A DNA stretch of 64,000 nucleotides from Malus domestica (Eukaryota; Streptophyta; Magnoliopsida; Rosales; Rosaceae): assembly GCF_042453785.1 (NCBI RefSeq), contig NC_091671.1:11354001-11418000 (forward strand), read 5' to 3'. Shown piece by piece: positions 44,429 to 56,540 of this stretch. Numbering within the stretch: position 1 is the first letter of the stretch; every line of letters begins with the position of its first letter. Made by a program: the position numbers and the translations under genes. Under the pieces are notes generated by a model that saw only the letters and a list, made by a program, of their open reading frames with translations, searched no databases and was not told where the DNA came from.

Positions 44429-45103
44429 ATGTCTGGCCCCTCCGACCGTCGTTTTGACTTGAACCTTGTTGAAGAGGCAGCCCCGCCTTCTCCAGACAAC
44501 ATATGGCGCCCATCCTTCGTCTCCCTTACTGGTCCTCTTACCGTTGGGGATTCCGTGATGAAGAATGATATGACCGCTACGGTGGTGGCCAGGAACCTTC
44601 TCACTCCCAAAGATAACAGACTACTTTCCAAACGGTCTGATGAGTTAGCTGTTAAGGATTCGCTGGCTCTCAGTGTTCAGTGTGCAGGTTCTGTGTCTAA
44701 TATGGCCCAACGCCTATTTGCTCGAACCCGCCAAGTTGAATCATTGGCGGCTGAAGTGATGAGTCTCAAACAGGAGATTAGGGGGCTCAAGCATGAGAAT
44801 AAACAGTTGCACCGGCTCGCACATGACTATGCTACAAACATGAAGAGGAAGCTTGACCAGATGAAGGAAACTGATGGTCAGGTTTTACTTGATCATCAGA
44901 GATTTGTGGGTTTGTTCCAAAGGCATTTATTGCCTTCGTCTTCTGGGGCTGTACCGCATAATGAAGCTCCGAATGATCAACCTCTGATGCCTCCTCCTTC
45001 TAGGGTTCTGTCCAGTACTGAGGCTCCAAATGATCCCCCTCCGGTGCCTTCTCTTTCTGGGGCTCTACCGACTGCTGAGACTTCTCCTAAGCAACCTTTG
45101 TGA
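44429..45103 (+). CDS. Antisense coiled-coil ORF of an LTR element, GPSDRRFDLNL type
   Basis: 224 codons from ATG 44429 to TGA. N-terminus MSGPSDRRFDLNLVEEAAPP; middle with RLLSKRSDELAVKDSLALS; then VESLAAEVMSLKQEIRGLK, a strong leucine heptad coiled coil (residues about 110-150); then a Pro/Ser-rich tail with repeated NEAPNDQP/STEAPNDPP words. It lies opposite in sense to its host LTR element and close to that element's 3' LTR. A partner ORF at 56541-57191 has the same architecture and a near-identical core. I know of no named domain. It is open from start to stop, so it could be expressed, but no function is claimed. Confidence 0.6.
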   Translation: MSGPSDRRFDLNLVEEAAPPSPDNIWRPSFVSLTGPLTVGDSVMKNDMTATVVARNLLTPKDNRLLSKRSDELAVKDSLALSVQCAGSVSNMAQRLFARTRQVESLAAEVMSLKQEIRGLKHENKQLHRLAHDYATNMKRKLDQMKETDGQVLLDHQRFVGLFQRHLLPSSSGAVPHNEAPNDQPLMPPPSRVLSSTEAPNDPPPVPSLSGALPTAETSPKQPL

Positions 45104-45363
45104 AGGCTCCCTCTTGTGTGTTTATTTTGACTCATGCATATGTACATATTTGTAGCTTATCGGGGATATCAATAAATAAGCTTTCCTTCATTTCAATGTA
45201 TTGTGTTAAATACACCAAAGCCTTCTTCGCTAAGTTCTTTGAATTTTCTTTTGTTGAAGCTTGTATGTTGAAGCTTTCTGAGTGGAGCATGTAGGTTGGG
45301 GTAGTGTTCCCTTAATTTCCCGAGTGAGGAAAACTTCTCGGTTGGAGACTTGGAAAATCCAAG

Positions 45364-47010
45364 TCACTGAGTGGGATCGGCTATATGAATCTTAGAACGC
45401 CATTGTGCTCGATCCTGTGTCATGTCCTTCGTTAGATCCAAGTACTCTAAGTCTTTTCTTAGAGTCTCTTCCAAAGTTTTCCTAGGTCTTCCTCTACCCC
45501 TTCGGCCCTGAACCTCTGTCCCATAGTCGCATCTTCTAATCGGAGCGTCAGTAGGCCTTCTTTGCACATGTCCAAACCACCGTAACCGATTTTCTCTCAT
45601 CTTTCCTTCAATTTCGGCTACTCCTACTTTACCCCGGATATCCTCATTCCTAATCTTATCCTTTCTCGTGTGCCCACACATCCAACGAAGCATCCTCATC
45701 TCCGCTACACCCATTTTGTGTACGTGTTGATGTTTCACCGCCCAACATTCTGTGCCATACAGCATCGCCGGCCTTATTGCCGTCCTATAAAATTTTCCCT
45801 TGAGCTTCAGTGGCATACGGCAGTCACACAACACGCCGGATGCACTCTTCCACTTCATCCATCCAGCTTGTATTCTATGGTTGAGATCTCCATCTAATTC
45901 TCCGTTCTTTTGCAAGATAGATCCTAGGTAACGAAAACGGTCGCTCTTTGGTATTTCTTGATCTCCAATCCTCACCCCTAACTCGTTTTGGCCTCCATTT
46001 GCACTGAACTTGCACTCCATATATTCTGTCTTTGATCGGCTTAGGCGAAGACCTTTAGATTCCAACACTTCTCTCCAAAGGTTAAGCTTTGCATTTACCC
46101 CTTCCTGAGTTTCATCTATCAACACTATATCGTCTGCGAAAAGCATACACCAAGGAATATCATCTTGAATATGTCCTGTTAACTCATCCATTACCAACGC
46201 AAAAAGGTAAGGACTTAAGGATGAGCCTTGATGTAATCCTACAGTTATGGGAAAGCTTTCGGTTTGTCCTTCATGAGTTCTTACGGCAGTCTTTGCTCCT
46301 TCATACATATCCTTTATAGCTTGGATATATGCTACTCGTACTCCTTTCTTCTCTAAAATCCTCCAAAGAATGTCTCTTGGGACCCTATCATACGCTTTTT
46401 CCAAATCTATAAAGACCATGTGTAAATCCTTTTTCCCATCTCTATATCTTTCCATCAATCTTCGTAAGAGATAGATTGCCTCCATGGTTGAGTGCCCTGG
46501 CATGAACCCGAATTGGTTGTCCGAAACCCGTGTCTCTTGCCTCAATCTATGCTCAATGACTCTCTCCCAGAGCTTCATTGTATGACTCATTTGCTTAATA
46601 CCCCTATAGTTCATGCAATTTTGTACGTCGCCCTTATTCTTGTAGATAGGCACCAAAGTGCTCGTTCGCCACTCATTTGGCATCTTCTTCGTTTTCAAAA
46701 TCCTATTGAAAAGGTCAGTGAGCCATGTTATACCTGTCTCTCCCAAAAGTTTCCACACTTCGATTGGTATATTGTCTGGGCCTATTGCTTTTTTATGCTT
46801 CATCTTCTTCAAAGCTACAACCACTTCTTCCTTCCGGATTCGACGATAAAAAGAGTAGTTTCTACACTCTTCTGAGTTACTCAACTCCCCTAAAGAAGCA
46901 CTCATTTCATGTCCTTCATTGAAAAGATTATGAAAATAACCTCTCCATCTGTCTTTAACCGCGTTCTCTGTAGCAAGAACCTTTCCATCCTCATCCTTGA
47001 TGCACCTCAC
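45364..47010 (-). CDS. LINE reverse transcriptase segment
   Basis: About 548 codons without an ATG start (it opens at GTG). RT signatures: [53 protein letters not shown] (catalytic Asp); [19 protein letters not shown]; and LFADDIVL, the catalytic FADD box. It ends [20 protein letters not shown], then IHIADPTQ and a stop at 45364-45366. It overlaps the endonuclease stop by a TGA/GTG overlap at 47007-47010. In intact relatives the frame reads straight through, so about 11 bases appear lost here. Target-primed reverse transcription would be its job. Confidence 0.8.
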   Translation of the reverse strand: MRCIKDEDGKVLATENAVKDRWRGYFHNLFNEGHEMSASLGELSNSEECRNYSFYRRIRKEEVVVALKKMKHKKAIGPDNIPIEVWKLLGETGITWLTDLFNRILKTKKMPNEWRTSTLVPIYKNKGDVQNCMNYRGIKQMSHTMKLWERVIEHRLRQETRVSDNQFGFMPGHSTMEAIYLLRRLMERYRDGKKDLHMVFIDLEKAYDRVPRDILWRILEKKGVRVAYIQAIKDMYEGAKTAVRTHEGQTESFPITVGLHQGSSLSPYLFALVMDELTGHIQDDIPWCMLFADDIVLIDETQEGVNAKLNLWREVLESKGLRLSRSKTEYMECKFSANGGQNELGVRIGDQEIPKSDRFRYLGSILQKNGELDGDLNHRIQAGWMKWKSASGVLCDCRMPLKLKGKFYRTAIRPAMLYGTECWAVKHQHVHKMGVAEMRMLRWMCGHTRKDKIRNEDIRGKVGVAEIEGKMRENRLRWFGHVQRRPTDAPIRRCDYGTEVQGRRGRGRPRKTLEETLRKDLEYLDLTKDMTQDRAQWRSKIHIADPTQ

Positions 47011-48206
47011 TTGGTCTTCTTTTCCCTTGCTCTAGATAGTTTATAGATATCCAACTCTCCTTCTTTGGTATCTAGTCGTTTATACATATCGTCGTAAGCC
47101 GCTAACTTAGCTTCTCTGACAGCTTTCTTCGCCTCTTGCTTCGCTTTTCTATACCTTTCACCATTTTCATCGGTCCTCTCCTTGTATAAGGCTTTACAGC
47201 ATTCCTTCTTAGCCTTCACCTTTGTTTGTACCTCCTCATTCCACCACCAAGATTCCTTTTGGTGTGGGGCAAATCCCTTGGACTCTCCTAATACCTCTTT
47301 TGCTACTTTTCGGATACAACTAGCCATGGAATCCCACATTTGGCTAGCTTCCCCCTCTCTATCCCACACACATTGGCTGATTACCTTCTCTTTGAAAATG
47401 ACTTGTTTTTCTTCTTTTAGATTCCACCATCTAGTCCTTGGGCACTTCCAAGTCTTGTTCTTTTGTCTTACTCTTTTGATATGTACATCCATCACCAACA
47501 AGCGATGTTGATTAGCCACGCTCTCTCCTGGTATAACTTTGCAATCCTTACAAGTTATACGATCCCCTTTCCTCATTAGAAGAAAATCTATTTGTGTTTT
47601 TGACGACCCACTCTTGTAGGTGATCACATGTTCTTCTCTCTTCTTAAAGAAGGTGTTGGCTAAGAAGAGATCATATGCCATTGCAAAATCCAAGATAGCT
47701 TCCCCATCCTTGTTTCTCTCCCCAAAACCATGGCCACCATGAAAACCTCCATAGTTGCCTGTCTCCCTGCCCACGTGTCCATTTAAATCTCCTCCTATAA
47801 ATAACTTCTCCGTCTGAGCAATTCCTTGCACCAAGTCTCCAAGATCTTCCCAAAATTTCTCCTTCGAACTCATATCCAACCCTACTTGAGGTGCGTACGC
47901 ACTAATCACATTGATAAGTTCTTGTCCTATTACAATCTTGATTGCCATGATTCTATCTCCTACCCTCTTGACATCTACAACATCTTGTACCAAGGTCTTG
48001 TCCACGATGATGCCAACACCGTTTCTCGTTCTATTTGTGCCCGAATACCAAAGTTTAAACCCTGAGTTTTCTAGATCCTTTGCCTTACTACCAACCCACT
48101 TAGTTTCTTGTAGGCACATAATATTTATCTTTCTCCTCACCATAACTTCCACTACTTCCATAGATTTTCCTGTTAAGGTTCCTATATTCCACGTTCCTAA
48201 ACGCAT
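47007..48206 (-). CDS. LINE apurinic-type endonuclease segment
   Basis: From ATG 48206 the frame reads [21 protein letters not shown]-nuclease motifs follow in order: TWNIGTL, CLQETKW (catalytic Glu), [19 protein letters not shown] (Asp/Asn pair), [15 protein letters not shown] and [10 protein letters not shown] (catalytic His). The tail is Lys-rich ([20 protein letters not shown]). The open frame extends upstream to 48506 and there runs into array sequence, so the true start is taken at MRLGTWN. It stops at TGA 47007-47009 where intact elements continue into the linker and RT. Confidence 0.8.
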   Translation of the reverse strand: MRLGTWNIGTLTGKSMEVVEVMVRRKINIMCLQETKWVGSKAKDLENSGFKLWYSGTNRTRNGVGIIVDKTLVQDVVDVKRVGDRIMAIKIVIGQELINVISAYAPQVGLDMSSKEKFWEDLGDLVQGIAQTEKLFIGGDLNGHVGRETGNYGGFHGGHGFGERNKDGEAILDFAMAYDLFLANTFFKKREEHVITYKSGSSKTQIDFLLMRKGDRITCKDCKVIPGESVANQHRLLVMDVHIKRVRQKNKTWKCPRTRWWNLKEEKQVIFKEKVISQCVWDREGEASQMWDSMASCIRKVAKEVLGESKGFAPHQKESWWWNEEVQTKVKAKKECCKALYKERTDENGERYRKAKQEAKKAVREAKLAAYDDMYKRLDTKEGELDIYKLSRAREKKTK

Positions 48207-48620
48207 TTTGCACTCTTGAACTCTACCCTTCTGTCCTAGCTTCTTCACCCTCCCCCGTCTAATAGGATCAAAGTACTTCTTTTGTGTGTCCCGGGTAAAG
48301 TTGATAGGAGCATATGCTCCCAAACAACTTTGAGTGGAGTCGTTCGAAAAGAAGTTTCTATGGCCCCCTTGCTCATTTAACACTGCATCCGGGTGCCGAT
48401 GGAGATACAGCGACCCTTGCTCACTTATCACTGTGCTCGGGCCACACAGCGCGCCACTTACGGGTGACGCCCTAGTGACAATGTTAAAAAAGCTTTGCAT
48501 GGCCACGTTGTGAATGTAACGTAATCCCTACAAATATTGACTGTTCCAGTTTATGTGATCCTGCAGATACAGCTCCACAAGCATGGCCGAAAAAAAATTA
48601 AACTAAAATAAAAAATAAAT

Positions 48621-48702
48621 CGTCGCCTGAGAGGTTCGAACTCTCGGGGGGGATCCCCATGCACTTAGCAAACACACGCCTTAACCACTCGGCCAAAGCG
48701 AC
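48621..48702 (-). tRNA. tRNA-Ser(GCU) copy 9, two differences
   Basis: Differs from consensus only by one base in the variable arm (GC to CC next to the T stem) and one in the anticodon stem, where a C-G pair becomes a T-G wobble. The anticodon, A box and B box are unchanged. It may still be functional. Confidence 0.7.
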
Positions 48703-49662
48703 TGTTGATGACGTAGGAGGCTACTCATCATTTTTAATTAACTATTTACTTACTATTTGATTTCAACTTCATATACCCATTAGTTAATTTGTTAATTGGA
48801 TCGTTAAGCGATGATGTGTCAACTATGGATCCCACCTTTTTGCTGATATGACAGTCAAATTTTTCCGCATTGATTAAAAAATAAATTATAAATAAAAAAT
48901 TGGGCCACCCCTTAAATCTTAGTCAGTAGCTATTCCAGAATGCAGCTGATTCTCGCAAGAAAACATTGACCATGGCTGTTGCCATTACCACGACGTCGAG
49001 TCCAGTCAATTTTCTATTTTTTTAATCTCATAAAAATACCCATTTGTATAAATTTTCAACTTTTTAATTATACCAATTGTTGTATGTAAAATGTACCAAT
49101 TTCTTTTAATGTAAAACATACCCCTTTTTTTTATGTAAAATCAGTTCACTTTTTTTTTATCTATTTTTTAAAACTTATATGGGTACATTTTTCTCGTTGA
49201 TTTGAAAATGTATTCATGTCTAGTTATTCGAAGAAATTTATTAATGTTATTAAACCCAGTATTCATTATTATTATTTTTCATGGATGTGAAGAATGTACC
49301 CATGTTTTCGGTTTGAAGAATTTACTAAATGTTTTATGGTACAATAACTTTTGGTTTATATTGATGAATGTACTATATATATGTACACAATATGTTTTAC
49401 AATATGTGTGTACATACTTTTTATGGCAAAACATGATTTTCTACATCGGCAGCATTGTCTCATCATCCTATCTTGAGACGTTTGGTTCTTTTTACTTTTA
49501 GTTTCTTGTCAAGTTTTTGGACAATGTTAAAAAAGATTTGCATGGCCACGTTGTGAATGTAACGTAATCCCTACAAATATTAACTGTTCCAGTTTATGTG
49601 ATCCTGCAGATACAGCTCCACAAGCATGGCCGAAAAAAATTAAACTAAAATAAAAAATAAAT

Positions 49663-49744
49663 CGTCGCCTGAGAGGTTCGAACTCTCGCGGGGGATCCCC
49701 ATGCACTTAGCAAGCACACGCCTTAACCACTCGGCCAAAGCGAC
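49663..49744 (-). tRNA. tRNA-Ser(GCU), consensus copy
   Basis: Identical to the array consensus. It lies in the shortened (deletion-bearing) unit type. The same deletion removes the duplicated tRNA-edge fragment that other units carry. Confidence 0.92.
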
Positions 49745-50474
49745 TGTTGATGACGTAGGAGGCTACTCATCATTTTTAATTAACTATTTACTTACTATTT
49801 CATTTCAACTTCATATACCCATTAGTTAATTTGTTAATTGGACCGTTAAGCGATGATGTGTCAACTATGGATCCCACCTTTTTGCTGATATGACAGTCAA
49901 ATTTTTCCGCATTGATTAAAAAATAAATTATAAATAAAAAATTGGGCCACCCCTTAAATCTTAGTCGGTAGCTATTCCAGAATGCAGCTGATTCTCGCAA
50001 GAAAACATTGACCACGGCTGTTGCCATTACCACGACGTCGAGTCCAGTCGATTTTCTATTTTTTAATCTCTTAAAAATACCCATTTGTATAATTTTTCAA
50101 TTATACCAATTGTTGTATGTAAAATGTACCAATTTCTTTTAATGTAAAAGATACCCTTTTTTTTTATGTAAAATCAGTTCACTTTTTTTTAATCTATTTT
50201 TTAAAACTTATATGGGTACATTTTTCTCGTTGATTTGAAAATGTATTCACGTCAAGTTATTCGAAGAAATTTATTAATGTTATTAAACCTAGTATTCATT
50301 ATTATTATTTTTCATGGATTTGAAGAATGTACCCATGTTTTCGGTTTGAAGAATTTACCAAATGTTTTATGGTACAATAACTTTTGGTTTATATTGATGA
50401 ATGTACTATATATATGTACACAATATGTTTTACAATATGTGTGTACATACTTTTTATGGCAAAACATGATTTTC

Positions 50475-51785
50475 AACACCTGGCAGAAATGACTTATTTC
50501 ATCTATAATATTATATTCAAAATTAGGCCTTGTAAAATTCTGTAAATAGAAGGCAATTTCATTCATTTAGGGGAACCAAAAACCACATATTCAAAATCCT
50601 TGAAGCTTTGAAACTCTAAAGCTCTCAAGCAAATCCCGAAGAATCAAGAAAGCCCTCTTCGTTCTTCGTCAAATCCTCATCCAAGATCAAGCCCCGACGG
50701 CCCTTGGATCAACAATCCACCAATTCAAGATCAAGCCCCGACGACCCTTGAAGAAATTGTTCATCGTTCGTCATTCATTCATCCTAAGATCAAGCCCCAA
50801 CGGCCCTTTGGATCAACAAATGTCGACAAAGCCATACATCCAACCGTTCTTCAAGATCAAGCCCAAAAGCTCTTGAAGATCCGTTCATCACCGTTCTTCA
50901 AGATCAAGCCTCAACGGCCCTTGAAGAAACACTCATCCTCAAGATCAAGCCTCAACGACCCTTGAAGAAACAATCATCCTCAAGATCAAGCCCCAACCGC
51001 TCTTTGAAGATCCGCTCAAATCCACTTTCAAAGATCAAGCCCACGGCCCTTGAAGAAACTTTCAACCGTTCATCCAAGATCAAGCCTCAACGGCCCTTGG
51101 ATCAATCGCACATCCACATTCAACACCTTACGGAGATCGAATCAGAGGATCCTAAAATTCACAAATACATTTCTCTACTCCCAAAATGGAAGAGAATACT
51201 CCCCACATATCCAAAATCCTTGAAGCTTTGAAACTCTAAAGCTTTCAAGCAAATCCCGAAGAATCAAGAAAGCCCTCTTCGTTCTTCGTCAAATCCTCAT
51301 CCAAGATCAAGCCCCGACGGTCCTTGAAGAAATTGTTCATCATTCATCATTCATTCATCCTAAGATTAAGCCCCAACGGCCCTTTGGATCAACAAACGTC
51401 GACAAAGCCATACATCCAACCGTTCTTCAAGATCAAGCCCAAAAGCCCTTGAAGATCCATTCATCACCGTTCTTCAAGATCAAGCCTCAACGACCCTTGA
51501 AGAAACACTCATCCTCAAGATCAAGCCCTAACGGCTCCTTGAAGATCCGCTCAAATCCACCTTCAAAGATCAAGCCCATGGCCTTTGAAGAAACTTTCAA
51601 CCGTTCATCCAAGATCAAGCCTCAATGGCCCTTGGATCAATTGCACATCCACATTCAACACCTTACGGAGATCGAATCAGAGGATCAAATTTGAGAGAGA
51701 TTGTAAACCCAAAATCATCAAATACAAATATTATTTTGTGCACGTGTTCTTGTTTCTTTCATTTAAGGAAAAATTCGTGTTCACA
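50475..51785 (+). repeat. Left LTR (5'-truncated) of the gag-only element
   Basis: It corresponds to 59707-61013 of the right LTR. It contains many copies of a TCAAGATCAAGCC(C/T)CAACGG word. A block of about 620 bp starting CATAT(T/C)CAAAATCCTTGAAGC occurs twice in succession (about 50587 and 51206), and the right LTR has the same internal duplication. So the doubling predates this insertion. Confidence 0.85.
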
Positions 51786-51925
51786 AATTTGGCACGCACG
51801 GTGGGACTATCTCTACCTCTCATCTCTTTCTCCGTTCAAGAAATTCAAGCACACTTCCAAAATCAATGGCATCAAGCAAAGGATAAGCCGTTATCATAAA
51901 GGGAAGAAGCCTGATCACTTCCGCC

Positions 51926-53766
51926 ATGAACGGAGCATCCATTGACGCCACAATCGCTCCTCAACATGCCACTTCAAAGTTGGTGCCACTAAAGGATCAA
52001 GGGGAGCATCAAAGACGCAAGTCCGTTATCAACCTGACCTCGTTGGGGGCACCGAAGCATGATGCTGAGGCACATAAGATGACATCCCAAAGCAGCCAAC
52101 GACGTTCTTCGTCAGCATCCTGGATGTCTAAAGGAAAGTCACATCTATTGGTTGCACAAGTCATGACTATCGGCATTACCTCAATCGAAGAACAACTGGC
52201 TCAAATGAATGAAGCGATTGCAAGGCTAACACAGATTGTGGAAGAAAAAGACTTGCAAATCGATGCACTCGTCAACCGACTGGAGCCACAGGACGGCGAG
52301 AACCCTAACCCAGAAGATGATCCACTAAAAAAAGGAGCTGGCGAAGAAGATGAGCCTTTGGTGGAGAGAATCGATGTGAAGCCGAAGCCAGACCAAGCAG
52401 CGGCACTCATGGGATCTCTTTCTATCCAGCAGCTGCAGGAGATGATCACTAACACCATCAAGGCACAGTACGAAGGGAGCTCAAATACCTCCGGGTTGTA
52501 CTCGAAGCCTTATTCAAAGAAGATTGACGCCTTAAGGATGCCGAAGGGTTATCAACTGCCAAAGTTCATGCAATTTGATGGAAAGGAAACCCGAAACAGC
52601 ACGTTGCCCACTTTGTTGAAACTTGCAACAACGCAGGGACCGAAGGGGACTACCTCGCCAAGCAGTTTATGCGTTCGCTGAAAGGAAACGCCTTTGAGTG
52701 GTACACAGACCTAGAGCCTGAGTCCATCAACAGCTGGGAGCAAATGGAGCAAGAATTCCTCAACCGCTTCTACAGCACCCGCCGCACTGTGAGCATGCTA
52801 GAGCTAACGAGCACAAAGCAGTGGAAAGACGAGCTAGTCATTGACTACATCAACAGATGGCGCACTCTAAGCCTCGATTGTAAAAATAGGCTCTCGGAAA
52901 CCTCTTCAATCAAGATGTGCATCCAAGGCATGCAATGGGGTTTGCAATACATCCTTCAAGGCATTAAACCACGGACCTTTGAGGAATTGGCCACTCGCAC
53001 CCATGACATGGAGTTAAGCATCGCTCATCATGGGAAGAAAGAACCAATCGCCGACTACAAGAATGACAAAGTTGTTGGGCCAAAGGTGGAGAAGACTGCA
53101 TAGAAACCCACCAAGGAAGCAATGACGATCAACACAGCTCCCGTCAAAATCCCTACACGAGGCAAGGCGATTCAAGCCGAAGCTTTTCCTGATCAAGAGA
53201 TGCGTAGACGCACTTTAAAGGAGCTTGATGAGAAGACTTATCCATTCCCTGACTCTGATGTGGTTGCCATGCTGGATGACCTATTGGACAAGAAAGTGAT
53301 CGGTAAATTCCACCGCTTCATCAGTCATCCGACAGAAAAGTGCTTCGTGCTGAAAGATCTCATCATGAAGCTGGCTCAGAAAGGAATCATTAAGCTAGAT
53401 CTTGACGATGTGGTGAAGTCAAACTATACCACCATCACTTCTGGCTCTTTCGACTCAAAGTTTTTACCTCAACTGTCGGGGGCATTCTCCAAGACAAGCA
53501 AAGTTGAAGGATGGACTCAAGTCACTCCTAAGAAATTGCACAAGAAGCATACGTCTCCTCCACAAGTCCGCCAATCAGAAAGGGGGCAAAGCAGCTCTTG
53601 TCAACCTTCAAAGCAACGTGAACGTGTTGAAGATGATGAAATTTTGACACACAGATCGTCCATCCCCATCACGATGCACGATTTCTTTCCTGAAGACTTC
53701 TTCAATCACTCGGTCAAGACTCCTTATTATGAAAATTGCAAGGAATGCCTCTCCAGGATCGTTTAA
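51926..53766 (+). other. gag-like coding region of the gag-only element
   Basis: A capsid-type gag domain is seen as FEWYTDLEPESINSWEQME, FLNRFYSTRRTVSM and INRWRTLSLDCKN. It is preceded by a coiled-coil segment (EEQLAQMNEAIARLTQIVEE) and followed by a C-terminal segment with TLKELDEKTYPFPDSDV and HRFISHPTEKCFVLKDL. This is the standard gag-polyprotein text of plant Ty3 elements. The pol domains that should follow are absent. The region is broken. Confidence 0.75.
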
Positions 53767-53803
53767 CAAGTTCACAAAGCTCCTTGTCCACAAGAACCTA
53801 AAC

Positions 53804-54110
53804 TGCAGAACACCAACGCTCCTGGTCTGCACGAGCATAAAAGGCAACACCAACGCTCCTGGTCTGCACGAGCATAAAAGGCAACACCAACGCTCTTAGT
53901 CCGCACGAGCCTAAAAGGCGACAAAACAAACGCTCCTTGCTTGCACGAGCCTAAACTGCATGGCACAACACTCCTGGTCTGCACGAGCATAAAAGGCAAC
54001 ACCAACGCTCCTGGTCTCCATGAGCATAAAAGGCAACATCGATGCTCCTGGTCTGTACGAGCATAAAAGGCGACACCAATAGCTCATTGCTTGCACGAGT
54101 TGAAATTGCA
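53804..54110. repeat. Minisatellite GCTCCTGGTCTGCACGAGCA, period about 36-40
   Basis: Seven to eight degenerate copies of CTCCTGGTCTGCACGAGCAT followed by AAAAGGCAACACCAAC lie directly after the gag region. Confidence 0.85.
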
Positions 54111-54395
54111 AAACGGAACCAAAAGAAAATACCAAATATATATATATATATATGTATTTGAACTACGTTACGACTTGATCTCTTCTTTTGAGGGGTACGT
54201 AGGCAGCTCGAATATTCAAAATTTGAGTTAAGTCAAACCAAAATAAGGAATAAAGATTTTATTAAAAGTTTGATGCTATTACAATTTCTTTGTACAAAAA
54301 AAAAAAAGAAGAAGAAAAAAAAAAAAAAAAAAGATACATGTTTTATGTATTTACAAAAAAAGAAAAAAAAAGAAAAAATACATATGTTTTATGTA

Positions 54396-54397
<2 letters not shown>

Positions 54398-54449
<52 letters not shown>
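54398..54449. repeat. (AT)n microsatellite
   Basis: About 22 perfect AT units in a wider A-rich low-complexity stretch (54295-54395). Confidence 0.95.
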
Positions 54450-55305
54450 AGTGGCCACAAGAAGCAACCCCTTTAGCCAAAATTCTACAAGCGGCTCCTA
54501 GAGCCCAATCTGTCAGCAAGTCAAAGACTACTTCTCCAAGGTTCAGGACACGGCCCACACTAGTTTTGGCCCAATCAAAGGTCAGAGTGAGGTGGGCATC
54601 TTAAATCCTCCAGAATCCAAGGGTGCAGAGCAATAAGAGAAAGAGGCCCTTGTTTGCCCTCTCGATGTTCCTCCAAAAATCCTTGTAAGTGCAGTAACAG
54701 ATCTCGCTTCATTTTCTGCACCTCCGTCGCGGCAATAAGAAAGATCCTTCACATCCAGGAAGACTAATGCGGCAATCAGATCAGCTCCAAGTTCTGAGAG
54801 GTCATCTGTGACGAGCCCAACGTTGACCCCACTGGAAGGTACCGCGGAGACATCGACTCCGATCTCCAGCTCGAGAGGAATACCATGATTGATCAGGTCT
54901 CAACGCTCGAGCTCATCAGATACCACATTTTCGGCGAGTTCTCACCAGTGAAGAGCTGCGCCACAAGGTCCAGTTCATCAGTATCATCCGCATGAGGAAG
55001 CATAATCTCGACGCCAGCCTTGAGCCTCGCTCCTAGCCGTGCGTTCTTGCGGTTTCAAAACCTCGTCCCCATCAACGCCGTCACTTCTGAAGATTCTGAC
55101 GGTGATGGTGCCACCAAAGGCTCTGTCTCTTTCACTGCAGCTGCAACTTCACTTGACGATGAAGAAGATGCAACTTTGGGAGTTAGATACTGCGTAAAGC
55201 TCCCATCCTCGCCCAGCGTTGCTCCTCGTCTTCCGCTGCAACTCCTTCACTCCAAGCTCATCTGCATGGCGCATCACGATCTCGTCCGTCTTTTCCTCTG
55301 CAAGG

Positions 55306-55465
55306 CAGCAAAAAATGCAGTGGTTGTGCAATGGCGACGGTGCAAGGCAACAAGAATGCAGTGGCAATGTAATGGTTGTACAGTGGCGGTGCAAGGCAGC
55401 AAAAAATGCAGTGGCTATGTAATGGTGGCGGTGCAAGGCAGCAAAAAATGCAGTGGCAAGCAGCA
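55306..55465. repeat. Minisatellite with GCAGCAAAAAATGCAGTGGC
   Basis: Four copies of an AAGGCAGCAAAAAATGCAGT-type word separated by GGCGGTGCAA spacers. A further repeat family of about 100-140 bp (AAAACTGTGATCAAA…GCAGTCTTTTGCACAACCCC) follows at about 55660-55985. Confidence 0.75.
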
Positions 55466-56461
55466 ACGACAATGCATTCTGGCCACCATGATCAAAATCG
55501 ACAAAGAACTTCAAATAACCGCCGTCAAACGACTAGCCGATCATGAAGCTCGACGTCTTACATTTTGCCTTAAGCTCTAGCAACTCCGCCATCTCTGCAG
55601 CTCTCCCCTTCTGCCCATCAACTCCAAGCAGCAACGGCAAGCGACAAGGTCAATGTGCATGGCAAAGGCACCACCGAGGGAAAACTGTGATCAAAGGTAC
55701 TACACAGCAAATCCCCACTGCAGTCTTTATCACAGCACCACACGGTAAAGGCACCACCGAGAGAAAACTGTGATCAAAAGCACTACACAGCATCGCTGCA
55801 GTCTTTTGCACAACCCCATACGGTAAAAGTGACGCACTATGACAAGCTCTAAGCACCAAGACTCACAGCAACGTCACCACCAAGGAAAGTTGTGACCAAA
55901 AGGCACTACACAACATAAACTCGCTGCAGTCTTTTGCACAACCCCACAAGGTAAAAGTGACGCACTGTAACAAGCTCCAAGCGGTAACAGACAGTGCAGC
56001 GACTGCAATGCAGCAAGGATGGCAACGGACAGTGCAGCAAAGATGGCAGATAGTGCAGCGACGGTAGTGCAGCAAGGACAGCAGAACCTGAGCAACCTGG
56101 TTCAATGCATCTTCTTCTTCCTCTCTACTGTCGGTTTGGTTAAAAGTTATGGCTCCGCTGCAATGCGATGAAATAGGAGAAGGCAGTAAACCTTTTATAA
56201 AGCCACAAAAGGCAAGCATTCATGCTCCTGAGTTCGCAGGAATAAAAAAAAGAATAAAAAAAGAATAAAAAAAATTATAAAAGTATAATAGTGCACGGCA
56301 CCATAGAAAAAAAATATGTATGAGGTCTTTGGTGCATAGCACCATCTTAAAATAATAATAATAAAAAAAAAGTGAAAGGTCTTTTGGTGCTTCACGCACC
56401 ATAAGGATAAAAAATAATAATAAAAAAATATATAAGGGCAAATAGAATGGTGCATCAGGCA

Positions 56462-56463
<2 letters not shown>

Positions 56464-56520
<57 letters not shown>
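56464..56520. repeat. (AT)n microsatellite
   Basis: 57 bases of perfect AT repeat between two copies of AATGGTGCATCAGGCACCA (56449 and 56531). Confidence 0.95.
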
Positions 56521-56523
<3 letters not shown>

Positions 56524-56540
56524 CCAATTGGAATGGTGCA

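Larger units (their letters stand above)
40996..45359 (-). mobile_element. LTR-retroelement fragment: 3' LTR, 3' region and antisense ORF
   Basis: 40996-41443 is a 5'-shortened match to the solo LTR at 38388. It borders, on its right, a purine tract (minus strand CTTGGGGGACTCCTACTCCA) just where a polypurine tract must be. This fixes the element on the minus strand with its 3' end on the left. Internal sequence to 45359 holds two families of internal repeats and one long ORF on the opposite strand. The gag-pol half and the 5' LTR are gone, cut off by LINE sequence on both sides. Fossil, broken. Confidence 0.7.
45364..48475 (-). mobile_element. RTE-type LINE, nearly full length
   Basis: The 5' end is at 48475 (minus strand GTCACTAGGGCGTCACCCG…), where array sequence resumes with GACAATGTT. 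The element encodes an endonuclease and then a reverse transcriptase, the standard RTE order. The 3' end reads CATATAGCCGATCCCACTCA and stops without a TTG tail against the LTR-element fragment. Two large open segments cover almost all of it. Normal RTE elements have one continuous ORF, so the split is a defect. Confidence 0.85.
48476..50474. repeat. Tandem array block C
   Basis: It contains tRNA copies 9 and 10, 1042 bp apart. The short period is due to a deletion of about 160 bp right of each tRNA, where TTAATTAACTATTTA is joined directly to CTTACTATTT. Both units have this same junction, so they duplicated after the deletion. The block stops at 50474, inside a unit. Confidence 0.9.
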
